This document shows positions 30,753 through 38,419 of a stretch of DNA of 64,000 nt, piece after piece. Made by a program: the position numbers and the translations under genes. The DNA is taken from IMG/VR virus record IMGVR_UViG_3300036792_000218, positions 28,370 to 92,369 of that record. The stretch is one strand, 5' to 3'. The notes beneath the pieces were generated by a model, which saw only the letters and a program-made list of their open reading frames with translations, was not told the DNA's origin and did no database searches. Position 1 is the first letter of the stretch. Every line of letters starts with the position of its first letter. The DNA is from a virus.

Positions 30753-31538
30753 TTAGTTCGCCTCCGTGGTTTCGGTCTCTGCCAGTTCCCGCTGCAGGCG
30801 GGACGCGCGGGTGAGGCTGGCCAGGATGCGGGCCCGGCCGAGGTAGTCGAGCCGGCCCATTTCCCGGCGGATCCTCGCCTCGACCGCGGCCTCGTAGGCG
30901 GCGGCGCGCAGTCCCGCGCCGACCAGGTGCTCCGCGTCACGGAGCGTCCCGACGGCGACCCCGACGCCGTCCTCCGGGCGGACCAGGCCGGACACGGCGA
31001 CCTTGCGGCTGGTGAGTGCCCTGGCGATGATCTCGGTGAGGTGGCCGATGTCCATCGCGGGCAGTTCGGCGGGCGGCTCGGTGTCGTGACCGGGGATCTC
31101 CGGGGCGTCGCGGAGTGCGCCGACGTCGTCGGTGCCGATCCAGTCGAGGCAGGCGGCTGCGACCCGGTCAGGGTGGGCCATGTGCCCGGATGCGGCCCGG
31201 CTGCCGTCTTCGGGGTGGACGGTGACCCAGCAGCCGCGCAGCGCGGCGGTGAGCGTCGCCGGGGACACGCCGGGGTGCGGGTCGTCCCACCCGCCGGGCT
31301 TGACGGGGCGGCGGACGGCGGTGAGCGCCGCGGCGTTCGGTGACATGCCGGTGCCCGCGTCGGTGACGGTGCCGTCGTCGTCGACGTGCAGGCCGCTGAC
31401 GTAGGCGATCAGGAATTCCGGGTGCCCTTCCTGCGGCAGGACGCGGTTCTCGGTGACGTACACGAGGCCGTGGTCGTAGAGCGCGACGTCGTCGGCCTGG
31501 ACGTCGGCCCACGGCAGGATCAGGGTTGTGGTTGTCAT
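30753..31538 (-). CDS. Hypothetical protein, 261 residues
   Basis: From ATG 31538 the protein reads MTTTTLILPWADVQADDVAL. A beta-rich N-terminal half contains YVSGLHVDDDGTVTDAGTGM, a helical middle follows, and the C-terminus is coiled coil (RARILASLTRASRLQRELAE). There is no signal peptide. Its position between many overlapping early genes suggests a dispensable early function. Confidence 0.5.
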   Translation of the reverse strand: MTTTTLILPWADVQADDVALYDHGLVYVTENRVLPQEGHPEFLIAYVSGLHVDDDGTVTDAGTGMSPNAAALTAVRRPVKPGGWDDPHPGVSPATLTAALRGCWVTVHPEDGSRAASGHMAHPDRVAAACLDWIGTDDVGALRDAPEIPGHDTEPPAELPAMDIGHLTEIIARALTSRKVAVSGLVRPEDGVGVAVGTLRDAEHLVGAGLRAAAYEAAVEARIRREMGRLDYLGRARILASLTRASRLQRELAETETTEAN

Positions 31539-31990
31539 TCGGTTCCCCCGTTGGTACTGGTTTCGGTTTCGGTTACATGCGCCTCCGCCTGGCCGGCGGA
31601 GGTGGTCGGGTGGGTGGCCGCGTACGCGGCCGCGAAGTTCCCCGCGATCCCCGCGGCGATCGCGGGCGGCGGGGCCGACGCGACTTTCGGCCGGCGCCGG
31701 CGGGTGAGCTCGCGCAGCTCGGCGAAGTCCCGGTGACCTTCCCTCGCGTGGGCGAGGCGCCACAGGGTCAGCTCGACCTCGTCGTAGGTGACGCCGGCGT
31801 TGCGGCAGCCGCCCAGGACGCCGAGCAGGACGACCGCGTCCCAGGGCTCACGGTCGGCGGGCGCGGCCGGGTCCGCTGCGGCGCGGGCAGCCGCCCACCT
31901 GGCGCGGGCAACAGCCCAGTCGTAGACGGCCCGCCACAGGGCACGGTCAAGCTCGTCGACGACGTCGGCGGGCGGCGGGGTTTCGGTCAT
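31535..31990 (-). CDS. Helical hypothetical protein, 151 residues
   Basis: The ATG at 31990 overlaps a short upstream membrane peptide. The N-terminal two thirds are Ala/Arg/Trp-rich helices (DELDRALWRAVYDWAVARAR) and include ELTLWRLAHAREGHRDFAEL. The C-terminus is basic, then Ala-rich and probably flexible. The function is unknown. Confidence 0.45.
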   Translation of the reverse strand: MTETPPPADVVDELDRALWRAVYDWAVARARWAAARAAADPAAPADREPWDAVVLLGVLGGCRNAGVTYDEVELTLWRLAHAREGHRDFAELRELTRRRRPKVASAPPPAIAAGIAGNFAAAYAATHPTTSAGQAEAHVTETETSTNGGTE

Positions 31991-32070
31991 GCCATCCCCA
32001 TGAACCAGCCGAGCGCGGCCATCACGATGACCGCGAGGGCGACGAGGGCCCACTGCCGGGCGGTGGTCAC
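31987..32070 (-). CDS. 27-residue single-span membrane peptide
   Basis: A GTG at 32070 overlaps the stop of the XRE gene, and the stop at 31987-31989 overlaps the next ATG. The product is essentially one transmembrane helix (WALVALAVIVMAALGWFMGM). Both overlaps follow the rule used throughout this operon, which supports translation. The function is unknown. Confidence 0.5.
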   Translation of the reverse strand: MTTARQWALVALAVIVMAALGWFMGMA

Positions 32071-32375
32071 CGGGTCACCGCCGGGCCCGCCGTCCCGCAC
32101 TCCTGGCAGGTGAAACCGCGGCCTGGTGCGTCGTGGCAGTTGGCGCACGTCTCCGGGCTCAGCATCACGGCCAGGGGCACCCAGTAGGCGGCGGCGATCC
32201 TCTCAGCGGTGCTGAGCGTGGTGTCCATGCCCTGCTCGATCCGGCACAGGGTCGAGGGGGCGAGCTGGGTACGGCTGGCCCCCTTGTTCAGGGTCCATTC
32301 CCGTTCCTGGCGGAGTTCCCTGGCGCGGCGGCCGAACGCGATGGTGACGGGTGTCGGGGGGTTGCGGACGGTCAC
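32067..32375 (-). CDS. XRE-family HTH with C-terminal zinc ribbon
   Basis: The 102-residue protein has an XRE helix-turn-helix (about 12-70: RRARELRQEREWTLNKGASR, TQLAPSTLCRIEQGMDTTLS). A compact CANCHDAPGRGFTCQECG zinc ribbon ends the protein. XRE proteins fused to a zinc ribbon usually bind operators and may be redox- or metal-sensitive. Its location within the early operon suggests a Cro-like or late-switch role rather than the main repressor. Confidence 0.7.
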   Translation of the reverse strand: MTVRNPPTPVTIAFGRRARELRQEREWTLNKGASRTQLAPSTLCRIEQGMDTTLSTAERIAAAYWVPLAVMLSPETCANCHDAPGRGFTCQECGTAGPAVTR

Positions 32376-32668
32376 GGTGCCTCACCTGTCCCGCCGGCCG
32401 GGGGCTTCGGCCGGGTGCGGGTCGCCAGGTAGTACAGGTCGGTAGCTGCCTGCTTCTGCTCGTCGGTCTGGGTGTAGACGACCTGGAGGCAGCCTTTGAG
32501 GGTCGGGTGGTCGGATACGCGGAGCATGTGAGCCCACCGGCGGCAGTCCGCGAGGTAGCGGAGCACGTGCGTTTTGAGGGCGGCGACGTCGACCACGGGC
32601 TCGACCCGCGTGCCGGTCTGCCACTCGTAGTTCATCCGGCCGCCGGTGCGGCGGAGGTCGCGGGTCAC
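32372..32668 (-). CDS. Small hypothetical protein
   Basis: I chose the GTG at 32668 because it overlaps the upstream stop (GTGA); an ATG at 32635 is possible. The 98 residues contain MNYEWQTGTRVEPVVDVAAL and a helix (THVLRYLADCRRWAHMLRVS), ending in a Pro-rich tail. No family is recognised. Confidence 0.45.
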   Translation of the reverse strand: MTRDLRRTGGRMNYEWQTGTRVEPVVDVAALKTHVLRYLADCRRWAHMLRVSDHPTLKGCLQVVYTQTDEQKQAATDLYYLATRTRPKPPAGGTGEAP

Positions 32669-32892
32669 CCGGTCACCTGCGTAGCGCCGGCGCCGTCGAT
32701 GAACTCGTTGAGGGCGTCGCGGAGCTTGACGGCCTGGTCGGTGTCGCGGGTCAGGCACGGGTGCCCGGGCGCGATCCACTTGGGCGTCTTCGTGGCGACC
32801 GGCTGCGTGACGATCGTCAGCAGGTCGCCGTCCTCGGTGGCGGTGACGCGGTGCCCCTGCGCGTCGATCAGGTCCGCGAGTACCCGGCTCAC
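32665..32892 (-). CDS. 75-residue hypothetical protein
   Basis: Begins MSRVLADLIDAQGHRVTATE, followed by two beta-prone strands and a helix (QAVKLRDALNEFIDGAG). The pattern resembles a small alpha/beta inhibitor or accessory protein. Both ends overlap neighbouring genes by four bases. Confidence 0.45.
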   Translation of the reverse strand: MSRVLADLIDAQGHRVTATEDGDLLTIVTQPVATKTPKWIAPGHPCLTRDTDQAVKLRDALNEFIDGAGATQVTG

Positions 32893-33407
32893 TGGCCCGG
32901 CTCCCGCTTCCAGCCGCCGCGCAGGACCAGGCGGGCAACCTCACGGCACCTGTCGCACGGGTCCGGGACCACGCTCGTGTTGCACTGGGCACCGTGGATC
33001 GCAGCGGCCAGCCGGTCAACCTCGTCCTGGTCAGGCTCGACGGCGGCCTCCGCGTGCACGGCGATCGCGGCGGCCAGCAGCCAGGCGTCGCCCGGTTCGA
33101 TGCCCTGTTCTAGCTCGCGCTCGTCGGTGCAGACGCGTCCGTTCTCAAGCCACAGGTAGTAGCCCGCTACGGCGGTGTTGTGCTCGCTGGTGCCGATCGG
33201 CAGGTCCAGCGGCCGGGGCAGGATCAGCGGCGCGGGTAGCCCGGTGGCCTCGTACAGCGCTGCGGCGGCACCGGGCACGGCGGACTTCTCAAGCTCGACG
33301 CCTCGGGTACTGCCGTGGTCGTCGATCGTGAGCCATGCGGTGGTTCCCCGGCCGCGCGTGATCTTGAGGCGCCTGCCGGCGGTGTCGGGGTAATCGAAAG
33401 GCTCCAT
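32889..33407 (-). CDS. Hypothetical protein, 172 residues
   Basis: Starts MEPFDYPDTAGRRLKITRGR with beta strands. A helical part contains AVAGYYLWLENGRVCTDERE. The C-terminus has CNTSVVPDPCDRCREVARL, a possible three-Cys zinc site. It has no membrane segment. The ATG is preceded by GCGAGGACCAT. Upstream lies a 105-bp spacer with a CCCGGAA/TTCCGGG hairpin (33462-33488). Confidence 0.5.
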   Translation of the reverse strand: MEPFDYPDTAGRRLKITRGRGTTAWLTIDDHGSTRGVELEKSAVPGAAAALYEATGLPAPLILPRPLDLPIGTSEHNTAVAGYYLWLENGRVCTDERELEQGIEPGDAWLLAAAIAVHAEAAVEPDQDEVDRLAAAIHGAQCNTSVVPDPCDRCREVARLVLRGGWKREPGQ

Positions 33408-33512
33408 ATGGTCCTCGCTTTAATCGGGGCTTGGGGGCTGGTGTTCGTCCTCCCGCCGCGCCCCGGAAACAGGGGTGGTGCTTCCGGGTCACGGCCGCAG
33501 GACGGGCGGGGT

Positions 33513-34334
33513 TTAGTGCAGCGGGGCGGTGCCGGACAGGAGCCGCAGGTCGAGCGCGATCTCCCGGAAGCTGGACACGCCGGTCAGCGCGGCGTAGGTG
33601 AAGAACTCGTTCTTCCTGCTGATGTCCCCGAGGTGCTCGACGAACTCGTCGTGGGCGTCGCCGTAGCCGATCGCGGCGAACGCGACGACCCTGCGCTCAC
33701 TGCAGGTCAGCATGAACTCGTCGAACGCGCGCGGGTCGTTGAACCGGCCGTCGCCGGCGCCGAGGATCACCTGTGCCGGGCACTCGTCGTCGGGGAGGTA
33801 GTTCGGGCTCTTGGGGTTGCGGAACTCGTTGTCGAACGCGGTGCTGACCGCGACCAGCGCCGGGGCGACGAACGTCTGAAGGCCCCGGTACACCAGGCCC
33901 CTGTAGATCTCGACCTTCTCCAGGACGTTGAGGGTGTTCAGGTCGTGCAGGTCCCGCTCGTCGTCGGACTCGTCTTCCGGCACGCCGTCCTCGTCGAGAC
34001 CGAACTTGATCTCGCCGGGGTAGCAGAACGCGAAGCCGCGCACGCCGCCCCGTCCGGTGCCCTCTTCCTTCTTGGCCATCGCGTCGTCACCCTCGAACGC
34101 GGTGACGAACTCCGGCAGGGCACTGGCGACCAGCTCGACCTTCGTGATCGTCTCCTCGGGGTCGGCGTACTCCTGGTTGGACCCGGACGCGTCGAGGACC
34201 ACGCCCGGCTCCTTCTTGCGGTCGGTGTTGGGCAGCTCGAACCGCTCGCGCTCGGTGCGCTTGCCGGGGATGCCCGTGACGGGCTGCTCCAGGATTTCCC
34301 CGACCGTCATGCTGGCGATGCTTCTTCCTGACAT
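33513..34334 (-). CDS. von Willebrand factor A (TerY-like) domain protein
   Basis: The 273-residue protein contains VVLDASGSN (about residues 42-50), the Asp-x-Ser-x-Ser MIDAS motif. It continues with vWA-type strands and helices (IYRGLVYRGLQTFVAPALVA, QVILGAGDGRFNDPR, VVAFAAIGYGDAHDEF). The segment between is Asp/Glu-rich. vWA proteins of the TerY type accompany stress and tellurite operons and some phage or plasmid genes, where they assemble protein complexes. No Ter-type partner is next to it here. The ATG at 34334 follows AAAGGAACAGCCC. Confidence 0.7.
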   Translation of the reverse strand: MSGRSIASMTVGEILEQPVTGIPGKRTERERFELPNTDRKKEPGVVLDASGSNQEYADPEETITKVELVASALPEFVTAFEGDDAMAKKEEGTGRGGVRGFAFCYPGEIKFGLDEDGVPEDESDDERDLHDLNTLNVLEKVEIYRGLVYRGLQTFVAPALVAVSTAFDNEFRNPKSPNYLPDDECPAQVILGAGDGRFNDPRAFDEFMLTCSERRVVAFAAIGYGDAHDEFVEHLGDISRKNEFFTYAALTGVSSFREIALDLRLLSGTAPLH

Positions 34335-34352
34335 GGGCTGTTCCTTTCGTGG

Positions 34353-34380
34353 CCACGGGCGGCCCTTGTGCCGCCCGTGG
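34353..34380 (-). other. Intercistronic GC hairpin, copy 5
   Basis: CCACGGGCGG (34353-34362) pairs with CCGCCCGTGG (34371-34380) around eight bases, 19 bases upstream of the vWA gene start. There is no T-run. It has the same geometry as the hairpins at 20.6-23.5 kb. Confidence 0.6.
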
Positions 34381-34395
34381 GGCTTTGGGGGTTGC

Positions 34396-34719
34396 TCACC
34401 TGCGGCCCCGCGCGCGGAGCCTGGCGAGGAACGTGCTGTGCGGGACGACGTTCTCCGGGGCGGGCTGCCTGGCTTCCTTGGCCCGCTCGCGGCGTTCCTT
34501 CTCAAGCGGGCAGGTCGCCACGTGCGGCATCAGGCGGCGCTCGTAGCCGTACGGTTCCTCACCGTCCTTCAACTGGCGGCTGAGCCACGTGCCGGTCCCG
34601 TCGCGGTACACGGCCTGGTTACCGTCCGGGTCCGGCTTCGGGTTGAGCGCGATCGACCGGTTGTTGACCGTCCGCGCCCACAGGAGCCGCGCGCCGCAGT
34701 CGCAGTTGAAGCGCCTCAC
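34396..34719 (-). CDS. Phage-type zinc protein (CxCG...HVATCP)
   Basis: The GTG at 34719 overlaps the upstream stop. The 107-residue protein starts with NCDCGARLLWARTVNNRSIA. After a linker it carries LMPHVATCPLEKERRERAKE, so the ligands Cys, Cys, His, Cys make one zinc knuckle. I know this pattern from many actinophage small proteins, where the Cys pair is followed by an invariant Trp. The function is unknown; single-strand nucleic-acid binding is possible. Confidence 0.6.
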   Translation of the reverse strand: MRRFNCDCGARLLWARTVNNRSIALNPKPDPDGNQAVYRDGTGTWLSRQLKDGEEPYGYERRLMPHVATCPLEKERRERAKEARQPAPENVVPHSTFLARLRARGRR

Positions 34720-35099
34720 GGGGTCGGCTCCCCGGCGTCGTCCGTGAGCGGGCGGCACGCTCCGGGGTGACCCCGGAAGAGGATGCAGCCGGGCACCCGG
34801 CAGTCAACAAGCCAGTCGACGCGGCGGCGCGGGCAATCCGGCTCGATGTCGGGGTCCTGGGGTGCCGGCCCGTTGATGTTCCAGCGGAGCCATGCCGTCG
34901 TGGTGGTGCCGTCGTCGTCAAGGCTGGCGATCCACGAGCCGCAGTCGGGGGAGTGGCCCGCCTCGAGCATGCAGGCGGCACCGGCGACGGACACCTTGAC
35001 GGGACCGCTCATGCCGTCCCCGTCGGCGGCGCTGCGAATGACTGCGGCTAGGTCGGTGTCGGTCAGGCTGGTTTCGACGTGGCAGGGGTTGAAGCTCAC
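34716..35099 (-). CDS. Cys-rich hypothetical protein, 127 residues
   Basis: The GTG at 35099 overlaps the replication gene stop. Several Cys and His residues (CHVET near the N-terminus, ACMLEAGHSPDC, DCPRRRVDWLVDCRVPGC, RGHPGAC) form at least one metal or disulphide network. Directly downstream of the replication initiator, it may be a replication accessory protein. No family is recognised. Confidence 0.5.
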   Translation of the reverse strand: MSFNPCHVETSLTDTDLAAVIRSAADGDGMSGPVKVSVAGAACMLEAGHSPDCGSWIASLDDDGTTTTAWLRWNINGPAPQDPDIEPDCPRRRVDWLVDCRVPGCILFRGHPGACRPLTDDAGEPTP

Positions 35100-36094
35100 G
35101 CGGTTCTCCTTCGAGTGTGGCGCTTGTCGACTTCCGTCCCCCGGCAGTGCCGGCAGAGGCGCGTTTCGGGGTCCTCGTCGTACTGGTGGCCTGCGTCCCG
35201 CTGCGCGGCGGGTGCTGCGCTGGCGCGGGCAGCGGCGGCGGCATCGGCCCACCACGGGCCGTCGTGCTCAAGTCGTCCGGGGTACTTCGTGCCTGGGTCT
35301 GCGGCCACGAGGCGCATCGCTGCGACGACGAGCGGCCACGGCCGGGCAGCGATGCCGGGGCGTTCGAGCACGCGGCGGACTGACCGGGCCGACCATTCGG
35401 GGCGCGCCCGGCCGACCTCGGCGGCGAGGGCAAGCAGTTCGGGGTTTCCCTGTGCCGGGAATTCCCTCCCTCCCTCCCCTGGGTTCGCGACGGCTGCGAG
35501 CAGCGGCGGCTGATAGGGGGCGGGGGGGGTAGGGGGGGTAGGGGGGTTGGTTTTAAGATCTTTAAAACCCAAAGACCCTGAACGCGCGCGCGAGGCGTCC
35601 GTGGAACCCGGACCCTTCACGACGTGAAACCCGGACCCTTCAGCGGCCAAGGGTCCGGAAACCCCGGACGCTTGAGTCGTGAAACCCGGACCCTTCAACG
35701 CTGTAGCGTCCGTGAAACCCGGACCCTTCGCGCCGGTTGTAGCGTCCGTGAAACCCGGACCCTTCACGGTGACAGGCGGAGCGTCTGGATACCCGGGCCG
35801 CTCCGGACCGCCTGGGGCAAACGGGGCGATCGCGTAAACCGCGTCAACCCCGTTACGTCCCCTCTCAACATGGACAAGCGCCGCCTTCTCGCACAGTGCC
35901 GACAGCACCTCGTACCGGGCTGACCTGCTCAGGCGAAGCCGGGCGACGATCTCCGGGGCGCTCTCGATGCCAGGTGGGCAGAGCCGCGTCGCGTCGCAGG
36001 CCTCGCGGGCCAGGACGAGCAGCGCGAACCGTTCCCGCCAGGTCAGGTCATCGGACGGGGTACCCATGCACTCGGTGACCAGCTCGAAGCCCAA
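35096..36094 (-). CDS. Lambda-O-like replication initiator containing the origin
   Basis: From the TTG at 36094, behind GGAGGGAGGACAGG, the protein has 332 residues; ATGs at 36142 and 36067 are alternatives. An N-terminal winged-helix domain (about 15-100: LTWRERFALLVLAREACDAT, PEIVARLRLSRSARYEVLSA) is like that of plasmid and phage O proteins. A low-complexity middle repeats KGPGFTDAT-type units, encoded by DNA iterons. A Pro-rich PTPPTPPAP stretch follows, and a C-terminal helical/zinc-like domain (about 225-332, CRHCRGTEV) may contact the helicase loader. Coding of the origin within the initiator gene is known from lambda O. Confidence 0.75.
   Translation of the reverse strand: MGFELVTECMGTPSDDLTWRERFALLVLAREACDATRLCPPGIESAPEIVARLRLSRSARYEVLSALCEKAALVHVERGRNGVDAVYAIAPFAPGGPERPGYPDAPPVTVKGPGFTDATTGAKGPGFTDATALKGPGFTTQASGVSGPLAAEGSGFHVVKGPGSTDASRARSGSLGFKDLKTNPPTPPTPPAPYQPPLLAAVANPGEGGREFPAQGNPELLALAAEVGRARPEWSARSVRRVLERPGIAARPWPLVVAAMRLVAADPGTKYPGRLEHDGPWWADAAAAARASAAPAAQRDAGHQYDEDPETRLCRHCRGTEVDKRHTRRRTA
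35516..35765. other. Candidate replication origin: iterons, AT-rich palindrome and G-tract
   Basis: Five copies of GTGAAACCCGGACCCTTC (first copy GTGGAACC...) occur at 35601-35618, 35624-35641, 35679-35696, 35712-35729 and 35748-35765. A degenerate copy lies near 35649-35672. Next to them is the AT-rich near-palindrome GGTTTTAAGATCTTTAAAACC (35549-35569), and beyond it four G-runs (5, 8, 7 and 6 Gs, 35516-35546) separated by C or TA. This matches the iteron plus duplex-unwinding layout of theta origins; the G-tract can form a quadruplex on the plus strand. Confidence 0.75.
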
Positions 36095-36136
36095 CCTGTC
36101 CTCCCTCCGGTCCACCTGGATACCTCTGTGACTCAA

Positions 36137-36243
36137 CGTCATGACGGTACAACATGATCTCACGTCATGTCTACTAGTCATGGCGACGTGTTAGGGTGAT
36201 AGCGACGCATGACTTGGCAACATGACTTCGGATCGCACATGAT
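36137..36243. promoter_or_regulatory. Cluster of seven CATG-centred motifs
   Basis: Between the replication gene and the divergent HTH gene lie seven motifs: CGTCATGACG (36137-36146, palindromic), ACATGAT (36152-36158), GTCATGT (36164-36170), GTCATGG (36177-36183), GCATGACT (36207-36213), ACATGACT (36220-36226) and ACATGAT (36237-36243). Several contain GTCATG or CATGAC. They are likely operators for the HTH protein at 36250 and regulate replication. Confidence 0.55.
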
Positions 36244-36249
36244 GGGGGG

Positions 36250-36501
36250 ATGGACGTGATCGACGAGCTGAAGGAAGCGGTACGGACGGCGCGCGCGAGC
36301 CGCGAAACCGCCGACCGCGACCACGAGCACGTCAAGGAACTGATCGTCCGCGTCCGCCAGGAACGCGGAGACGACTACGGGCCCGCCGACATCGAGCGGG
36401 AGACCGACCGTTACTTCGACCGGGGGACGATCAGCCGCATGACCGTGCCCGAGCTCGGCGGCAAGCCGCCCCGGAAGAGGACGCGCAAGCGCCCTAGCTG
36501 A
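36250..36501 (+). CDS. Small HTH-like regulator divergent from the replication gene
   Basis: The 83-residue protein is highly charged, with a helical N-terminus and a sigma-region-4/HTH-like segment (ADIERETDRYFDRGTISRMT). It ends in a basic tail (KPPRKRTRKRPS). Its ATG follows GATGGGGGG. It diverges from the O-like gene across the CATG-motif cluster, which is the usual setting for a copy-number or replication repressor. The DNA target is inferred. Confidence 0.55.
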   Translation: MDVIDELKEAVRTARASRETADRDHEHVKELIVRVRQERGDDYGPADIERETDRYFDRGTISRMTVPELGGKPPRKRTRKRPS

Positions 36502-36569
36502 CCCCGGACATGCCGCAGCGGCGGCGGGTAGCTGATGCTCCCGCCGCCGCCCGGCTAGTTCCCGCCTGC

Positions 36570-37025
36570 TCACCCGCTGCTGCCCCACCGTGGCGAGTCC
36601 GGGTCGGGCAGGTCGATGTCTTCCGGCTGCTGCCAACACGCCTCACCGTTGGTTACGGACAGCATCGCGGCCCGCTCGGCGACGTCACCGAGGTTGATCC
36701 CGATCAGGGTGGTGTCGTCCTCGCTGTCCTTCCACCGGACCTGAATGGTCAGGTTCTCGGCGCGCTCACCTGGCCGTGCCTCCGCGTAGACGGCGGCCAG
36801 CGCGTCGTACAGCCACCCGTCGGGCCCGAGACGGTCACGGAGGTAGTCAGCGGCCAGCGACGCGTCTAGCCGGTCCTGCAGCTCACGCACGCGCGCCCGC
36901 CACCGCTCCCGGCTAGCGTCCCTGGCCCTCCGCTCCGCTCCCCGGTCGATCGCCGCGAACACCGACCGCGCCAGGTACCCGACGGCGCCGAACGCCACGC
37001 ACAACGCGACCACCACGGCCGTCAT
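36570..37025 (-). CDS. Membrane-anchored hypothetical protein
   Basis: An N-terminal transmembrane helix (about 3-22, AVVVALCVAFGAVGYLARSV) is followed by a coiled-coil linker rich in Arg and Glu. A C-terminal domain contains EARPGERAENLTIQVRWKDS and LIGINLGDVAERAAMLSVTN. The start is ATG 37025, or GTG 37028, in an overlap with the upstream stop. The cytoplasmic domain is not recognised. Confidence 0.5.
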   Translation of the reverse strand: MTAVVVALCVAFGAVGYLARSVFAAIDRGAERRARDASRERWRARVRELQDRLDASLAADYLRDRLGPDGWLYDALAAVYAEARPGERAENLTIQVRWKDSEDDTTLIGINLGDVAERAAMLSVTNGEACWQQPEDIDLPDPDSPRWGSSG

Positions 37026-37567
37026 CACAGGGCACCCCTGCGATCGTGGGGCAGGATCACCAGGACGCCCCCGGCGAGCCGCACCGTGCGCCTCCGCTGC
37101 CGGGCGATCCCGGCCGCGGCCTCCGGGGTGAACCCGGACACCACGAGCGCCGCCATCCGCCGGGCGACCACGAGCTCGGCCGGCGGCCACCAGAACACCG
37201 AGCCGCGCCCGAGCCCGCGCCCCTCGCTCACGGGATGCAGCCAGCCGCGCGCCGCCCAGTGCCGCAGCCGCCACTGATTGACCCCGAACTCGGCGGCCAG
37301 CTCGGCGAGGCTGATCCGGTCCGGCCCGTCACCGCCGCATTCAAGCGGTGACGGGCCGGCGGTCCCGGCTGCCTGTGTGGCCGGGACCCGGCGCACGGGA
37401 ACCCCAAGGGGTGAAGGGTCCGCTGGTGCGCCGCCGCTGCCCGCGCCTGGGTTCGCGGGCAGGTTGGATGCCCGGCCGGCCCCCGTTGACCGGCCGGGCG
37501 GCCCCGCTGGCGAGCGGTCATCGCCGCCAGCGGGGAGAACAGGGAACTCAGGGACGTCGTCAGCCAC
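37025..37567 (-). CDS. MerR-like DNA-binding protein
   Basis: The GTG at 37567 overlaps the upstream stop. A Pro/Gly-rich disordered N-terminus (about 1-85) precedes a MerR-type winged HTH (about 90-165: DRISLAELAAEFGVNQWRLR, HWAARGWLHPVSEGR, then SVFWWPPAELVVARRMAALV). A short basic C-terminus completes it. Such proteins can act as transcription activators, or as origin or excision accessory factors. The low-complexity N-terminus may mediate protein contacts. Confidence 0.65.
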   Translation of the reverse strand: MADDVPEFPVLPAGGDDRSPAGPPGRSTGAGRASNLPANPGAGSGGAPADPSPLGVPVRRVPATQAAGTAGPSPLECGGDGPDRISLAELAAEFGVNQWRLRHWAARGWLHPVSEGRGLGRGSVFWWPPAELVVARRMAALVVSGFTPEAAAGIARQRRRTVRLAGGVLVILPHDRRGAL

Positions 37568-37808
37568 CGGACACCACCACGGGCAGCAGGTCACCCGGTT
37601 GCACGCCGAGCACCGCGGCGACCGCCACGAGGCGCACAGCGGACAGTCCCCGGCTCCCGGCCTCCGCGAGCGAGACCCATGCCCTCGACACGCCGAGACG
37701 GGCGGCAAGCTCGCCTTGCCTCATGCCCCGCCGCTTGCGGGCCTTGCGGACCTGCTCGCCGACGTACCTGTTCACGTCCGCGGCGGTCATCGCCACGGCC
37801 GCCGTCAT
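37560..37808 (-). CDS. Small XRE-family regulator
   Basis: The 82-residue protein is mostly one XRE HTH (VGEQVRKARKRRGMRQGELA, ARLGVSRAWVSLAEAGSRGL). Its DNA site is unknown. It is co-translated with the MerR-like gene and the HNH gene through overlaps, so two regulators and a nuclease are made together. Confidence 0.75.
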   Translation of the reverse strand: MTAAVAMTAADVNRYVGEQVRKARKRRGMRQGELAARLGVSRAWVSLAEAGSRGLSAVRLVAVAAVLGVQPGDLLPVVVSGG

Positions 37809-38419
37809 GCCGCCACCGCCGGGTCAGTGACGCTGACCTCACCGTCGGCGAGCAGCCACAGCGACTGGTACGAGCCGAACGGGCCCGGAACACGAACCGG
37901 GACCACACCGGGCGTCTCCGTCGTCCACCGCCAGAAACCCCGCTCGTACATACCGGGGTCCTTCGCGTGACACAGGTCATGGTCGGCGCGGCAGAGCGCT
38001 ACTAGATTGACGGTCCCGAACGCCACCACCGGGTCCGCCGTGCCCCCGATGCCCCGGCGGATGATGTGGTGCACGTCCACGGCCAGCTCACCGCAGGCCC
38101 GGCACGTCCGCCCGTCGCGCTCGAGGACGACCAGCTTGGCCCCGTCCCACGCCGCGTCGTCGAGGCGGCCGGGGTCGACCTGGTGCTCCCGTGCCGCCTG
38201 CGTGACGGTGCACTCCGCGGCGAGCACCATGGCGACCGCGGCCGCCATGCTGCCAGGGGCGGCGCGGGGCGCCGCCGGCTTGGGCAGGTGCCAGCCGCCG
38301 CACTTCGGGTCACTGCACTGCTCGGGCGTTGTCCCGTCGTTACGGCCGGCCTTCGACCTCGTGGCCGCGTCGGCGGTCGCGTACCGCCTGCCGCAGCGGC
38401 GCATCTCCGAACGGTTCAC
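37805..38419 (-). CDS. HNH endonuclease
   Basis: The 204-residue protein has an N-terminal zinc-like CSDPKCGGWHLPKP. Residues about 108-155 hold an HNH nuclease: CRACGELAVDVHHIIRRGIG, an Asn in FGTVNLVALCRADHD and a final LCHAK. Cys pairs and the His-Asn-His order are intact. The C-terminal part contains Trp and Tyr motifs. Phage HNH enzymes assist packaging or recombination, or act as homing endonucleases. Beside a DnaQ exonuclease and an annealing protein, a recombination or repair role fits best. Confidence 0.8.
   Translation of the reverse strand: MNRSEMRRCGRRYATADAATRSKAGRNDGTTPEQCSDPKCGGWHLPKPAAPRAAPGSMAAAVAMVLAAECTVTQAAREHQVDPGRLDDAAWDGAKLVVLERDGRTCRACGELAVDVHHIIRRGIGGTADPVVAFGTVNLVALCRADHDLCHAKDPGMYERGFWRWTTETPGVVPVRVPGPFGSYQSLWLLADGEVSVTDPAVAA

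Noticed and set aside
35601-35765. CRISPR array
   Set aside because: The 18-bp repeats are unevenly spaced (start-to-start 23, 55, 33 and 36 bp), lie inside a coding frame and are translated; no cas genes are adjacent. They are iterons.
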